Shown: positions 8,161 through 16,312 of the stretch, piece by piece | Numbering within the stretch: the stretch's first letter is position 1 | How the letters are laid out: every line of letters starts with the position of its first letter | NCBI GenBank assembly: GCA_038064135.1 | Contig: JBBTTS010000029.1 | Span: 1 to 44,871, forward strand | Length of the DNA: 44,871 nt | Direction: 5' to 3' | Origin: JBBTTS01 sp038064135 | GTDB lineage: Bacteria > Patescibacteriota > Saccharimonadia > Saccharimonadales > OMJO01 | The notes under the pieces: model-generated | The model's input: only the letters and a program-made list of their open reading frames with translations | Told to the model about the DNA's origin: nothing | Database searches by the model: none | Translations under genes and position numbers: made by a program

Positions 8161-8190
8161 ATTGTACATTCTAATAGTACGTGATGTCAA
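8161..8190 (-). promoter_or_regulatory. Promoter and candidate operator of the toxin-antitoxin operon
   Basis: On the minus strand TTGACA (8185-8190) and TACAAT (8161-8166) are 18 bp apart. The spacer contains an inverted repeat GTAC-N9-GTAC (8165-8181) overlapping the -10 region, a plausible autorepression operator. The promoter is clear; the operator role is inference. Confidence 0.65.
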
Positions 8191-8287
8191 GCTCGATTAT
8201 ATTTCAAGCAAATCTCTCGCTTCTTGAGTATAGCCCTTCTTGTCTTCTACTCTATCTAACTCCTCAAAAGTTTGGAACGTACTCCAA

Positions 8288-8298
8288 ACTCCCAGCCA
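8288..8298 (+). repeat. Degenerate tRNA-Gln 3'-end remnant (candidate attR)
   Basis: ACTCCCAGCCA matches the last 11 nt of tRNA-Gln (6642-6652), including the encoded CCA, in the same orientation and about 1.65 kb downstream. With the tRNA it brackets the HEPN-like gene and the toxin-antitoxin pair. This is what a tRNA-targeted integrated island would leave. A match of this length is short, so chance is possible. Confidence 0.45.
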
Positions 8299-8357
8299 TA
8301 TAACCTAAATTATGAAACTAAGAGTATAATTATTCCTAATATAATGGAGGTTTAGTC

Positions 8358-8741
8358 ATGGCGCAGAATAAAGCTAACGAGGCAGTTATTGAACGATTAA
8401 TTGGGTGTATAAATAATCGCAAAATAGAGTTAATGGACGAGCTATTTCATGATGATGCCATCATGGATTGGCCGCAGTCTGGTGAAAAAGTAGTCGGTGC
8501 CGAGAATCGTAGGGGCATATATCAGTCGTTTCCGCAGCTTCCAACTATCACGCCACGTCGCATGATAAGCGATGGCGAGCTAGTTGTGGCCGAAGCCACA
8601 CTCGATTATGGTGGCCCAGTGCCATCCAAAACAGTATTTATCTTTGAGTTCAGAGACGGGAAGATTGCCACCGAAACCGCCCATTGGAGCGAGCCCTTCG
8701 AGGCACCAGCTTGGCGCGCTAAATGGGTAGAAAAAAGTTAG
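8358..8741 (+). CDS. SnoaL-like / NTF2-fold protein
   Basis: This is a 127-residue protein of the SnoaL/NTF2-like fold. An N-terminal helix pair precedes ELFHDDAIMDWPQSGEKVVGAENRRGIYQSFP, and the C-terminal strands include VFIFEFRDGKIATETAHWSEPFEAPAWR. Members are small cone-shaped dimers that bind or isomerise small molecules; sequence alone does not give the ligand. A good ribosome binding site GGAGG lies at 8346-8350. It stands alone between the tRNA-Gln island and a minus-strand ATP-grasp gene. Confidence 0.8.
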   Translation: MAQNKANEAVIERLIGCINNRKIELMDELFHDDAIMDWPQSGEKVVGAENRRGIYQSFPQLPTITPRRMISDGELVVAEATLDYGGPVPSKTVFIFEFRDGKIATETAHWSEPFEAPAWRAKWVEKS

Positions 8742-8799
8742 AGTATCTGAAAACAATAGGCTTGTTTCCATCAACTATTAAAAGTCCCGAGAGATTATT

Positions 8800-9861
8800 T
8801 TAGACCAATTCAGGGGTAATTAATCCATTCGAAACGGAGGTTATTTGAATAGCTTCCTCTTCAATAAGAGACTCAATGTTTTTATTCTTATGAGCAGCAC
8901 CTAACCTGACTATTCTTGTAATCATGGGTTCGTATTCTAGTCCTATATTTATCAAGCAAGCTTTGGGGAATGATCCATAGCCATTTATTAAACTTGGTAG
9001 TAGATTGGCCTCTAAAAAGTTCGGCGCACCATGTTCGTCTAATCGAATATCTATACGCCCATAGTCTCGCGCCCCAATTGCATGAAAAACATCCAAAGCT
9101 AATGTACATAACTTTTCGTAGAGTAATTTATCAATTACCCTGAGTACTTTTTCCTCGTTTTGTTCTTTAACTTCGCTGCTAAGCATACGAACACCTTGCT
9201 CATCCGGTAGTGCAACTAGTTCTATTGGCATAACCGAATATTCATCTGAAAACTCATCTTTAAGAATAGCCACACTAAATTCGCGTCCAGGCAAATATTG
9301 CTCAACCAAAGAGTCTGATTGTAAATTTAATGCCAGAGCCCGAGTTTTAAGATTTAGGTCAAAGTAATCATAAACAACCGATTCACTATCTACACCTATC
9401 CCTCCCCCACGATCAACTGGTTTCACAAACAATGGAAACTGCAGTGTAGTATGGCTATTAAATTTGCGGTTTTGATCGATAACATAAAACGGTGAGGTAA
9501 CGAGCCCAGCCTCGGCCACGCATTGTTTAGCTAAGGACTTATCAAGTTCAAGTCGATGGGCCTGTTGTGAAGATCCTGTATAAGAAATACCTCGCTCATC
9601 CAAATAATCACTAAGCCAAATACGATTTTGATCATATAAATTATTAGGATCCAGCGGAATATATTTCATACCTAAAAACACCAAGTTAGGTTGGCGCAAG
9701 ACAAGCAATTCTAAGTCATTTATGTTGTTTACAATGCTAATGCCGACGTCCGTATAGTACTGGGATAGAACTTCATATGTTGCATTTCTCGATTTGCGAC
9801 CCATGGAACTAAGGCCACTAATTTCAGAGCTCACAATTTCAATGTGTTGATTGATTTTCAT
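8800..9861 (-). CDS. D-Ala-D-Ala ligase-like ATP-grasp enzyme
   Basis: This is a 353-residue ATP-grasp ligase. The ATP-binding part has LFVKPVDRGGGIGVDSES (lysine and glycine loop) and SLVEQYLPGREFSVAIL. The metal-binding end is RIDIRLDEHGAPNFLEANLLPSL, comparable to the E-x-N-x-x-P end of D-Ala-D-Ala ligases. A second, canonical Ddl is at 30032-31195, so this copy probably joins a different amino acid or peptide pair. It is monocistronic. The substrate is unknown. Confidence 0.78.
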   Translation of the reverse strand: MKINQHIEIVSSEISGLSSMGRKSRNATYEVLSQYYTDVGISIVNNINDLELLVLRQPNLVFLGMKYIPLDPNNLYDQNRIWLSDYLDERGISYTGSSQQAHRLELDKSLAKQCVAEAGLVTSPFYVIDQNRKFNSHTTLQFPLFVKPVDRGGGIGVDSESVVYDYFDLNLKTRALALNLQSDSLVEQYLPGREFSVAILKDEFSDEYSVMPIELVALPDEQGVRMLSSEVKEQNEEKVLRVIDKLLYEKLCTLALDVFHAIGARDYGRIDIRLDEHGAPNFLEANLLPSLINGYGSFPKACLINIGLEYEPMITRIVRLGAAHKNKNIESLIEEEAIQITSVSNGLITPELV

Positions 9862-9928
9862 ATATGTAGCCTTGATAGCCGCTTCTTTAAAAGATTTACA
9901 GCTATTAAATAATCTGTATTTGCTTTAA

Positions 9929-10210
9929 TTATCGACGAAAATCACCGCCTGGGCGACGTTCTTCTTGAGGACGAGCTTGATTGACTACAATGGAACGACC
10001 ACTGATTTCTTTACCGTTTAACTCTTTAATGGCATTCTGGCCTTCTTTGATGTCTTCCATTTCTACAAATCCGAAGCCTTTCGATTGTCCGCTGTCACGA
10101 TCTTTAATTACGACTGCGCTGACTACTTTGCCTTGAGCGGCAAATGTTTCTTCTAAATCTTTATCTGTGACTGCGTAAGCTAAACCACCTACATAAAGTT
10201 TCATTGGCAT
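9929..10210 (-). CDS. RRM-domain RNA-binding protein
   Basis: This is a 93-residue single RRM. RNP2 is KLYVGGLAY near the N-terminus and RNP1 is KGFGFVEM in the third strand, followed by a short basic tail (ERRPGGDFRR). It resembles the cyanobacterial-type cold-inducible RNA-binding proteins that bind single-stranded RNA. AGGAAA gives a ribosome binding site before the ATG. The 240 bp upstream hold no gene and probably its promoter and leader. Confidence 0.92.
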   Translation of the reverse strand: MPMKLYVGGLAYAVTDKDLEETFAAQGKVVSAVVIKDRDSGQSKGFGFVEMEDIKEGQNAIKELNGKEISGRSIVVNQARPQEERRPGGDFRR

Positions 10211-10454
10211 AACAATTTCCTTTCTTTAACTAGTATCACACGAGTTTAGTATCTTCTAACCGCGATGACACCAGTTTTGTTGGGACTGTTATGACAACGG
10301 AGAGGTTCAAATAACCACTTGCTTATTTATTATCGTAACACAATAAGATGTAATACCCTAAATTTTTATCTGTTTTGATTAGTTTCGGCTGGTTATTTTT
10401 CCCGGATTTTAATCAGTTTAATAAAATTTTAGATTAAATAATTATCAATTACAG

Positions 10455-10868
10455 TTAGGCTTCTAGCGAGGTGCTTTCTTGTTGGTCTTTGGGTTTTAGG
10501 ATGGCATCAACTAGTTTATCTATATCGTCATTAGAAAGATTTACCTTTACAGCGTAGCCAGAAATACCTAATTCACGTAGACCAGCCGGTGCATCTACTT
10601 CATTTAAGTTGGAAATAATCAAAACTCGTATATCTTTGCCCCAATCACTTGCCCGCATGCGTTCCAAAATTTGATCACCGGCAATTTTTGGTACCATTAG
10701 GTCCAATAAGACTAGATCCGGCATTTTTTCTTGGATAAGCTGCAGAGCATATTCGCCGTCAAATGCTGCGTGGCACTCGTAGCCTAGTGCCTCAAGCCGT
10801 ATCTTATAAATTTCGGCTAAACTTACATTATCTTCGACGATTATAATTTTTTGCTTTTGTGGTTCCAT
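10455..10868 (-). CDS. Receiver-only response regulator
   Basis: This is a 137-residue protein with one complete receiver domain and no output domain. The acidic pair is E12/D13, the phospho-acceptor is Asp56 (LLDLMVP), the switch serine is S86 (IISN) and the conserved lysine is K108 (YAVKVN). The last 20 residues are a polar tail. Such proteins act through protein contacts, as CheY or Spo0F do. The only histidine kinase in the window is the orphan at 4934-6271, which could be its partner (inference). It lies just downstream of ileS on the same strand, with TATAAT four bases before the ATG. Confidence 0.9.
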   Translation of the reverse strand: MEPQKQKIIIVEDNVSLAEIYKIRLEALGYECHAAFDGEYALQLIQEKMPDLVLLDLMVPKIAGDQILERMRASDWGKDIRVLIISNLNEVDAPAGLRELGISGYAVKVNLSNDDIDKLVDAILKPKDQQESTSLEA

Positions 10869-10907
10869 AGCATTATATTACTCTAATTTTTTAAAAATTA
10901 CCAAAGA

Positions 10908-13790
10908 CTAACTTTTTGATTTATTCAAGGCAATTTCGAGCTGATATTCATCGATTTTGACACTTACTTTAAACGGATTACTTGGCAATTTGGACTCAAT
11001 TGCTAATGTTTCGGCATTAATAATTTCGATATGCTCATAAATCGCTTCTTGAAGTTGTGAGTCTATCGTGTTCAGTCTTAAACTAATGCGGTCATCCACC
11101 TGCAGCCCTGCCGATTTACGAGCATTTTGTACATGACGAATTACCTCGCGCATTAAACCTTCACGTTTTAGTTCTGGAGGTATTTTAAATTCCATATATA
11201 TTTCAAAATTATTCTTTTGAAGTTTTTTGTAGGCTATTTTTTTTACATTAAGTTCTTCTTTTGCTATTTCAAGCATTTCATCACTAAATTTATTAGACCA
11301 GCCTAGTTGTGCCATCTTAAGTGGTTGACGAACCTTAATCCCTTTACTAGCCCTGAATTCTAAACCGTCTTTAATCAATCTACGTAAAATTTTCATTTCT
11401 TCTATGATTTTCTCATTCATCTGTCCAGTTTTTGGCCAGTCTAGCAAATGTACACTTTCGCCACCGGTTAATTTTTGGTAAAGCTCTTCGGTCATAAATG
11501 GCGCAAAAGGCGCCAAAACTATGGCAAGTTGCACCAAAACATAATGCAAAGTTAAATACGCGTTGTTTTTGTCGGTATCATCGCCTGATTTCCAAAAACG
11601 TCTGCGACTTCGGCGCACATACCAATTACTTGCGTCGTCAATAAAAGGCAAGATCGGTTTTATAGCATTTGGAAGGTCATAGTTATCCATACTAGTTTGA
11701 ACTTCGCTTATCAATTGGTGAACCCGGCTTACAACCCATATGTCCAGTGGATTGGTTAACTTAGAGCTTGGGTCTGACAATTGGCCGTTAAATTCCCAAC
11801 CATCTACACTGGCGTACATAGTAAAGAAATCGTACATATTCCAAACCATCCCAAGCTTGCGAGCCACGTCACCAACATCTTTATCGGCCAGTGCAAAACT
11901 CTCGCCGTTTGTCAGTGGACTGCTGAGCATCAAAAATCTAAACGAATCTGCCGAATAATTATCCATAAGCTCCATTGGATCGGTGTAATTTTTGAGTTTT
12001 TTAGACAATTTTTTACCATCAGCAGCATTAATGTGACCTGTACAAATTAAGTTTTTGTAGGGACTTTTGCCAAACAAACCAACGTTTACGGCCGTTAAGC
12101 TATAAAACCAGCCCCGAGTTTGATCGATGGCTTCGGTAATGAAATCTGCTGGAAAACTTTTTTCGAACAATCGTTGATTTTCGAATGGATAGTGAAATTG
12201 GGCAAACGGCATAGAACCAGATTCGAACCAACAGTCTAAGACTTTACCAATGTGTTTCATAGTAGTTCCGTCTAGTTCAAATTCAATTTCCATCACATTC
12301 GGTAGGTGATAATCATCGAGTCGCTTGCCTGTTAATTGCTCAAATTCGTCGTAGGAACCAATCACCTTTATAGCCTCTGTGCCGTCAGTTCGTACACCTC
12401 GCCAAACCGGAATCGGTGTGGCCCAATAACGATCACGGCTAAGATTCCAATCAGGAGCAGTTTCGAGTATATGTTGGAATCGACCGGTTTTTAGATGTGA
12501 GGGGGTCCATTTTGTAGTTTGATTGGCGGCAAGCATCTCTTGCTTTTGGGCTTGAATATCCAAAAACCAACTAGGGTGTGCTCGGTACATCAACTTAGTG
12601 CCGCAACGGTGACAATGCGGATACTCGTGTTGTATATATTCTACTTTTAGGGCTTTCCCTTCTGCTAAAAGCGTTTTGGCAATTTCTTTATTTACATCCC
12701 AAATATTTTGGCCCCGCCATCGACCTTCGGTATAGTGACCGTTTTCGTCAACTATCGATACTACTGGCACTCCAACCTTTTTACAAAGTTCGTAATCTTC
12801 TTCGCCGTACGCCGGTGCTTCGTGTACTATTCCTGTGCCAGTTTCTTCGCTTACAAATTTTGCGTCTAAGACAACATGCGCATCGGGGCCATGATTTTGA
12901 AATAGCGGTGTGTACTTGAGGCCAACCAATTCGCGACCTTTTACGGTTTTTAGCAATTTGTAGACTAGTGGTTGGTGTTTTTCATCTTGCATTACGCGCT
13001 CAACTGCGTCACTGCCAACATAAAACTTCTTACCGCCGTATTCAATTAGGTTATAGTTTAGTTTGCTATTTACAGCTATTGCCACATTAGCTGGTAAGGT
13101 CCACGGGGTGGTTGTCCATGTCAGCAAATATTCATTGCTATCTTCGATTTGAAAATACACAAACACACTTGGATCGGTGTCTATTTGATAACTATTTTCC
13201 ATAGCAACTTCACTTTTACTGATTGGGGTGGCATCTTTAGTGCAGTACACTAATATTTTTTCGCCCTCGTAGATCTTGCCGTCATCATAAAGCTTTTTAA
13301 AAGCCCACCATACACTCTCCATGTATTCGTTATCCATGGTTTTGTAGGCACCCTTAAATTCGACCCAGCGCCCGAGCCGCTGTATGGTGTCTTCCCACTC
13401 AGTGCCGGTTTTTACCATTGCTGCCCGACATTCACGTACATAATCGCCTATACTGATCTTGCTACCAATTTCTTTTTTGCTTTTTATACCTAACTTATTT
13501 TCTACAAACAATTCAGCGGGCAGGCCATGACAATCCCAGCCCCAGCGCCTTTCAACGTGATGTCCTTGCATGGTCCAATATCTAGCCACAGCATCCTTTA
13601 GGGTTGACACCAACATATGCCCGTGATGCGGCGTACCAGTTAGGAATGGCGGACCATCATAAAACACCCAAGATTTACTTTGCGGACGATTATTTACTGA
13701 TTTTTGGAAAGTTTTATTTTTTTCCCATTTAATAACCAAATCTTTTTCATATTCGATTGCGGGGCGGCGACTATTGGCAACAAATTTCAT
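10908..13790 (-). CDS. ileS: Isoleucyl-tRNA synthetase (type 2)
   Basis: This is a 960-residue class Ia synthetase that charges tRNA-Ile. The HIGH motif appears as HHGH at 55-58 in TGTPHHGHML and the KMSKS motif as KLSKK at 594-598. The editing domain contains TTTPWTLPAN (226-235), and WWGWD-type and WFESGSMPFAQ sequences are present. The N-terminal signature RRWGWDCHGLPAE and the long C-terminal region resemble the eukaryote-like type 2 IleRS rather than the E. coli type 1. It is preceded by a T-box leader, so expression is likely controlled by uncharged tRNA-Ile. Confidence 0.97.
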   Translation of the reverse strand: MKFVANSRRPAIEYEKDLVIKWEKNKTFQKSVNNRPQSKSWVFYDGPPFLTGTPHHGHMLVSTLKDAVARYWTMQGHHVERRWGWDCHGLPAELFVENKLGIKSKKEIGSKISIGDYVRECRAAMVKTGTEWEDTIQRLGRWVEFKGAYKTMDNEYMESVWWAFKKLYDDGKIYEGEKILVYCTKDATPISKSEVAMENSYQIDTDPSVFVYFQIEDSNEYLLTWTTTPWTLPANVAIAVNSKLNYNLIEYGGKKFYVGSDAVERVMQDEKHQPLVYKLLKTVKGRELVGLKYTPLFQNHGPDAHVVLDAKFVSEETGTGIVHEAPAYGEEDYELCKKVGVPVVSIVDENGHYTEGRWRGQNIWDVNKEIAKTLLAEGKALKVEYIQHEYPHCHRCGTKLMYRAHPSWFLDIQAQKQEMLAANQTTKWTPSHLKTGRFQHILETAPDWNLSRDRYWATPIPVWRGVRTDGTEAIKVIGSYDEFEQLTGKRLDDYHLPNVMEIEFELDGTTMKHIGKVLDCWFESGSMPFAQFHYPFENQRLFEKSFPADFITEAIDQTRGWFYSLTAVNVGLFGKSPYKNLICTGHINAADGKKLSKKLKNYTDPMELMDNYSADSFRFLMLSSPLTNGESFALADKDVGDVARKLGMVWNMYDFFTMYASVDGWEFNGQLSDPSSKLTNPLDIWVVSRVHQLISEVQTSMDNYDLPNAIKPILPFIDDASNWYVRRSRRRFWKSGDDTDKNNAYLTLHYVLVQLAIVLAPFAPFMTEELYQKLTGGESVHLLDWPKTGQMNEKIIEEMKILRRLIKDGLEFRASKGIKVRQPLKMAQLGWSNKFSDEMLEIAKEELNVKKIAYKKLQKNNFEIYMEFKIPPELKREGLMREVIRHVQNARKSAGLQVDDRISLRLNTIDSQLQEAIYEHIEIINAETLAIESKLPSNPFKVSVKIDEYQLEIALNKSKS

Positions 13791-13813
13791 GATTATTATT
13801 TCCTATTATAAAT

Positions 13814-14015
13814 AAAAAAACTTCTTTTTGATGCCAGAATCCGAAATCTTCGGACGGTACCATCTGGCTTCCAAAAGAAGTAAACTTTTTTGGCGCTTGA
13901 TTCTCGAGATTACGCATCGATAACGTCGGGTTCTATTAAGCTTAAATTCTAAGCCTTTCTTCCCGAAACATCGCGGTTGATAGCCGCTGATTTGTATTAC
14001 TACAAAGCGTTTCTA
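13814..14015 (-). promoter_or_regulatory. T-box leader upstream of ileS
   Basis: On the minus strand the leader begins about 14015 and contains several short stems. Next comes the antiterminator-like hairpin GCCAGA / bulge TGGTACCG (13855-13862) / TCCGAA-GAT-TTCGGA / TCTGGC. The bulge matches the T-box core UGGNACCG, and UGGU pairs with an A-CCA end, as tRNA-Ile has. A strong terminator follows: the stem ACTTCTTTT with AAAAAGAAGT (13820-13881), then seven Ts. A competing hairpin between CCAAAA and TTTTGG (about 13871-13893) could mask the terminator 5' arm. Candidate ATC specifiers lie at about 13980-13992, but stem I is unusually short. The T-box assignment is strong; the exact specifier is not settled. 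Confidence 0.82.
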
Positions 14016-14021
14016 ATTAGA

Positions 14022-14050
14022 ATTATATCGTTTTTGCATATACTTTGCAA
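14022..14050 (-). promoter_or_regulatory. ileS promoter
   Basis: On the minus strand TTGCAA (14045-14050) and TATAAT (14022-14027) are separated by 17 bp, just upstream of the T-box leader. Confidence 0.75.
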
Positions 14051-14110
14051 CCGGTCAACGCCTATTAACTGATTCTATACAGCAATTTTTAATGTGGTAT
14101 TATTGGCTTG

Positions 14111-14503
14111 ATGAAAAATACTGGGAAAATAATTAAAGTAAACTATTTGGCAATTTTTTTAACAACTCTTTGGATAGGTTTTTCTGAGTTTTTGCGTAAT
14201 CAATTACTTTTTAATTACATTTGGATAGAACACTATAAAGAGCTAGGCTTAAATTTTGCATCCAAACCAATAAATGGAGTTATTTGGATGATTTGGTCAG
14301 CAGTTTTTGCTGTAGTAATATATAAAATTTATAATAAATTTAATGCCAAAGAAACATTTGTGTTAAGTTGGGTTATTGGCTTTCTGATGATGTGGTTAGT
14401 AATTGGAAGTCTTGGAGTACTGCCAATTAAATTACTTTTATTTGCAATTCCATTAAGTTTTATAGAAGTTTTCGGTGCTATATTTATCTATAAAAAAGAC
14501 TAG
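14111..14503 (+). CDS. Small four-helix membrane protein
   Basis: This is a 130-residue protein with about four hydrophobic helices (for example NYLAIFLTTLWIGF, GVIWMIWSAVFAVVIYKIY, FVLSWVIGFLMMWLVIG and LLLFAIPLSFIEVFGAIF). I do not recognise a named family. The ATG at 14111 is preferred over the TTG just before it because TATTAT (14098-14103) sits 7 nt upstream, which suggests a leaderless mRNA. It lies 47 bp before the CRP-like regulator on the same strand. Confidence 0.7.
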   Translation: MKNTGKIIKVNYLAIFLTTLWIGFSEFLRNQLLFNYIWIEHYKELGLNFASKPINGVIWMIWSAVFAVVIYKIYNKFNAKETFVLSWVIGFLMMWLVIGSLGVLPIKLLLFAIPLSFIEVFGAIFIYKKD

Positions 14504-14514
14504 GTTAAACCACA
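14503..14514 (+). promoter_or_regulatory. Candidate CRP-like half site before the regulator gene
   Basis: GGTTAAACCACA contains the reverse complement of TGTGGTTTAA, a sequence also found at 16287-16296. It precedes the regulator gene at 14551 and may serve autoregulation. The match is weaker than the perfect site at 15173-15188. Confidence 0.35.
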
Positions 14515-14550
14515 TAACTTTTTGTTTGATGAAACTGATAGTATATAGAT

Positions 14551-15177
14551 ATGTCGCCAGATAAGAAAATAGCAGATTTTTTTAAAAAATATCCTACGAA
14601 AATTTATAAACAAAATCAAACAATTTTAGAAGCGTATCAAACACCAAAATATGCAATATTTATTAAAAATGGGTCTGTGGATCAATTCGATATTACTAAA
14701 AACGGTAATAAAGTAATTTTAAATACTTACAAATCTGGTGCTTTTTTTTCGATGTCATGGTTTTTAGTAGATATACAAAACAAATACTTTTTTGTGGCCA
14801 ACCAAAAAAGTGAAATTATTGAAGCCCCTAGCCAATCTGTTAAACTATTTCTTAATACAAATCCCGATGTAGTATCTTGGCAATTAAACCGCTTGGTTAG
14901 AGGTGCTGATGGGCTTTTAAAAAGATTAAATGTACATATGAGCGGAAGTGCCGATGAGCGAATTTTATTAGAATTGTCAATATTGGCCAGTAGATTTTCT
15001 TTACCCAATAAAAATGGAGCATGTCAGATACACATATCAGTTCAGCAACTTGCCTGGCAAGCAGGATTAAGTCGAGAATCAGTAAGCAGGACAATAAAAA
15101 AATTAGAGCATCAAAAAAAATTGTCACATAAGAAAGGATTCTTTGTATTACCAAAAATTGCGTCTGAGCATCTGTGA
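14551..15177 (+). CDS. CRP/FNR-family transcription regulator
   Basis: This is a 208-residue regulator with an N-terminal cNMP-binding-like beta-roll (about 1-115), a dimer helix and a C-terminal winged helix-turn-helix. The HTH spans 162-187, with recognition helix SRESVSRTIKKLE. Its R-E-x-x-x-R pattern matches E. coli CRP, which reads TGTGA. The FNR iron-sulfur cysteines are absent (one cysteine only), so it is not an oxygen sensor of the FNR type. TAGTAT (14539-14544) lies 6 nt before the ATG, suggesting a leaderless start. A perfect TGTGATTTAAATCACA overlaps its stop codon and lies upstream of the next gene. The ligand is unknown. Confidence 0.9.
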   Translation: MSPDKKIADFFKKYPTKIYKQNQTILEAYQTPKYAIFIKNGSVDQFDITKNGNKVILNTYKSGAFFSMSWFLVDIQNKYFFVANQKSEIIEAPSQSVKLFLNTNPDVVSWQLNRLVRGADGLLKRLNVHMSGSADERILLELSILASRFSLPNKNGACQIHISVQQLAWQAGLSRESVSRTIKKLEHQKKLSHKKGFFVLPKIASEHL

Positions 15178-15188
15178 TTTAAATCACA
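15173..15188 (+). promoter_or_regulatory. CRP-type operator TGTGATTTAAATCACA
   Basis: This is a perfect 16-bp palindrome of the TGTGA-N6-TCACA class. Its centre (15180.5) is about 59 bp upstream of the start predicted from the next promoter, close to the -61.5 position of class I activator sites. It overlaps the stop codon of the regulator whose recognition helix predicts exactly this sequence. Confidence 0.8.
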
Positions 15189-15204
15189 TACATTTAGAAA
15201 TAAA

Positions 15205-15232
15205 TTGATTATCTTTACATAGTGGTTAAAAT
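15205..15232 (+). promoter_or_regulatory. Promoter of the DoxX-like gene
   Basis: TTGATT (15205-15210) and TAAAAT (15227-15232) are separated by 16 bp. It lies downstream of the CRP-type operator. Confidence 0.55.
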
Positions 15233-15252
15233 ATAAAAAGAGCCAATAAAAC

Positions 15253-16227
15253 ATGATCTTATCCGTCTTACAAAATTTCGCACATGAAGTCTACGTACTA
15301 AACTCTGAAAAAATTAAAACTGGCTTAAATGATCACAGCGTTCATGTATTTGACGCGCTTAATTCAGCTAAAAATGTTAGATTATTTTTATTGTTTTCCG
15401 GAATAATTGCACTTCTGGTTTTAATCGCCTTAATTCTTAGTTTCAAAACTTTTTTTATAAGAATTGGTAAAAAACTTGATAAATCTAGCTCTTGGGCGCT
15501 GGTAGTAATTCGCATCGCCTTTGGCGCTTCGCTAATTTTATCAGCTGTCAATAATTCATTATATGGGCCAGAATTGCCTCTGGGAGATTTCTATGCACCA
15601 TTTTTTCTTAAGATTATCATGCTTGTATCCGGCACATCACTGATTGTTGGATTTAAATCTAGGTTATTTGCCGCTGTGTCGATAATTATTTGGTTCTTTG
15701 CGTTTACCGTTAAAGGCCCGTACGTGTTAACTTATATTAATTATTTGGGTGAAGCTATAGCACTTGTCATGTTACCTCGCACTATTTTTAGTATTGATGA
15801 AAAATTAGGTTCTTATGATGGTAAAAAATTTGCACTCGAAAAATACAGCCTTCCGATTGCACGGATATTATTTGCTTTCTCGTTACTATACACCGCAATT
15901 ACCATAAAATTCACTACGACGGTCCTAACACTTGACGTTGTACGTGATTTTCAACTTACAAGATTCTTCCCATTTGACCCATTGTTTGTAGTGCTTGGAG
16001 CCTCATTAATAGAGGTGCTTGTTGGATTGTTATTCTTGTTTGGCATATTGCAAAGATTCACATCGGCACTATTTTTAATTGTTATGATGCTTTCAGTATG
16101 GTTCTTTGGTGAGGCTGTTTGGCCACACCTGTTAATTATCGCTTTGGGTGTAGGGTTATTTATGCACAGACCAGATAATCTTACTTTAGATTCAATGTAT
16201 CTCTGGAAAAAACACAAAAAAATTTAA
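15253..16227 (+). CDS. Polytopic membrane protein, DoxX-like
   Basis: This is a 324-residue protein with about eight hydrophobic segments. Two halves each carry a pattern like the DoxX family (WALVVIRIAFGASLILSAVNN in the first half and LPIARILFAFSLLYTAI in the second). DoxX-type proteins are linked to redox and thiol stress. The gene sits immediately downstream of a perfect CRP-type site and is probably its main target. The family assignment is tentative, because two-fold internal similarity was judged by eye. Confidence 0.6.
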   Translation: MILSVLQNFAHEVYVLNSEKIKTGLNDHSVHVFDALNSAKNVRLFLLFSGIIALLVLIALILSFKTFFIRIGKKLDKSSSWALVVIRIAFGASLILSAVNNSLYGPELPLGDFYAPFFLKIIMLVSGTSLIVGFKSRLFAAVSIIIWFFAFTVKGPYVLTYINYLGEAIALVMLPRTIFSIDEKLGSYDGKKFALEKYSLPIARILFAFSLLYTAITIKFTTTVLTLDVVRDFQLTRFFPFDPLFVVLGASLIEVLVGLLFLFGILQRFTSALFLIVMMLSVWFFGEAVWPHLLIIALGVGLFMHRPDNLTLDSMYLWKKHKKI

Positions 16228-16257
16228 TATCTTAGATCAATTAATTTTTCTAAATAT

Positions 16258-16303
16258 AAATCACATAGGTGAAATATCCTTTAAAATGTGGTTTAATTAA
16301 ACA
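16258..16303 (+). promoter_or_regulatory. Candidate degenerate CRP-type sites before the 16313 gene
   Basis: AAATCACA (16258-16265) equals the right half of the perfect operator, and TGTGGTTTAATTAAACA (16287-16303) resembles the whole site with one extra base. Their position just upstream of 16313 suggests that this gene belongs to the same regulon. Both are imperfect. Confidence 0.4.
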
Positions 16304-16312
16304 TAAGCATTT

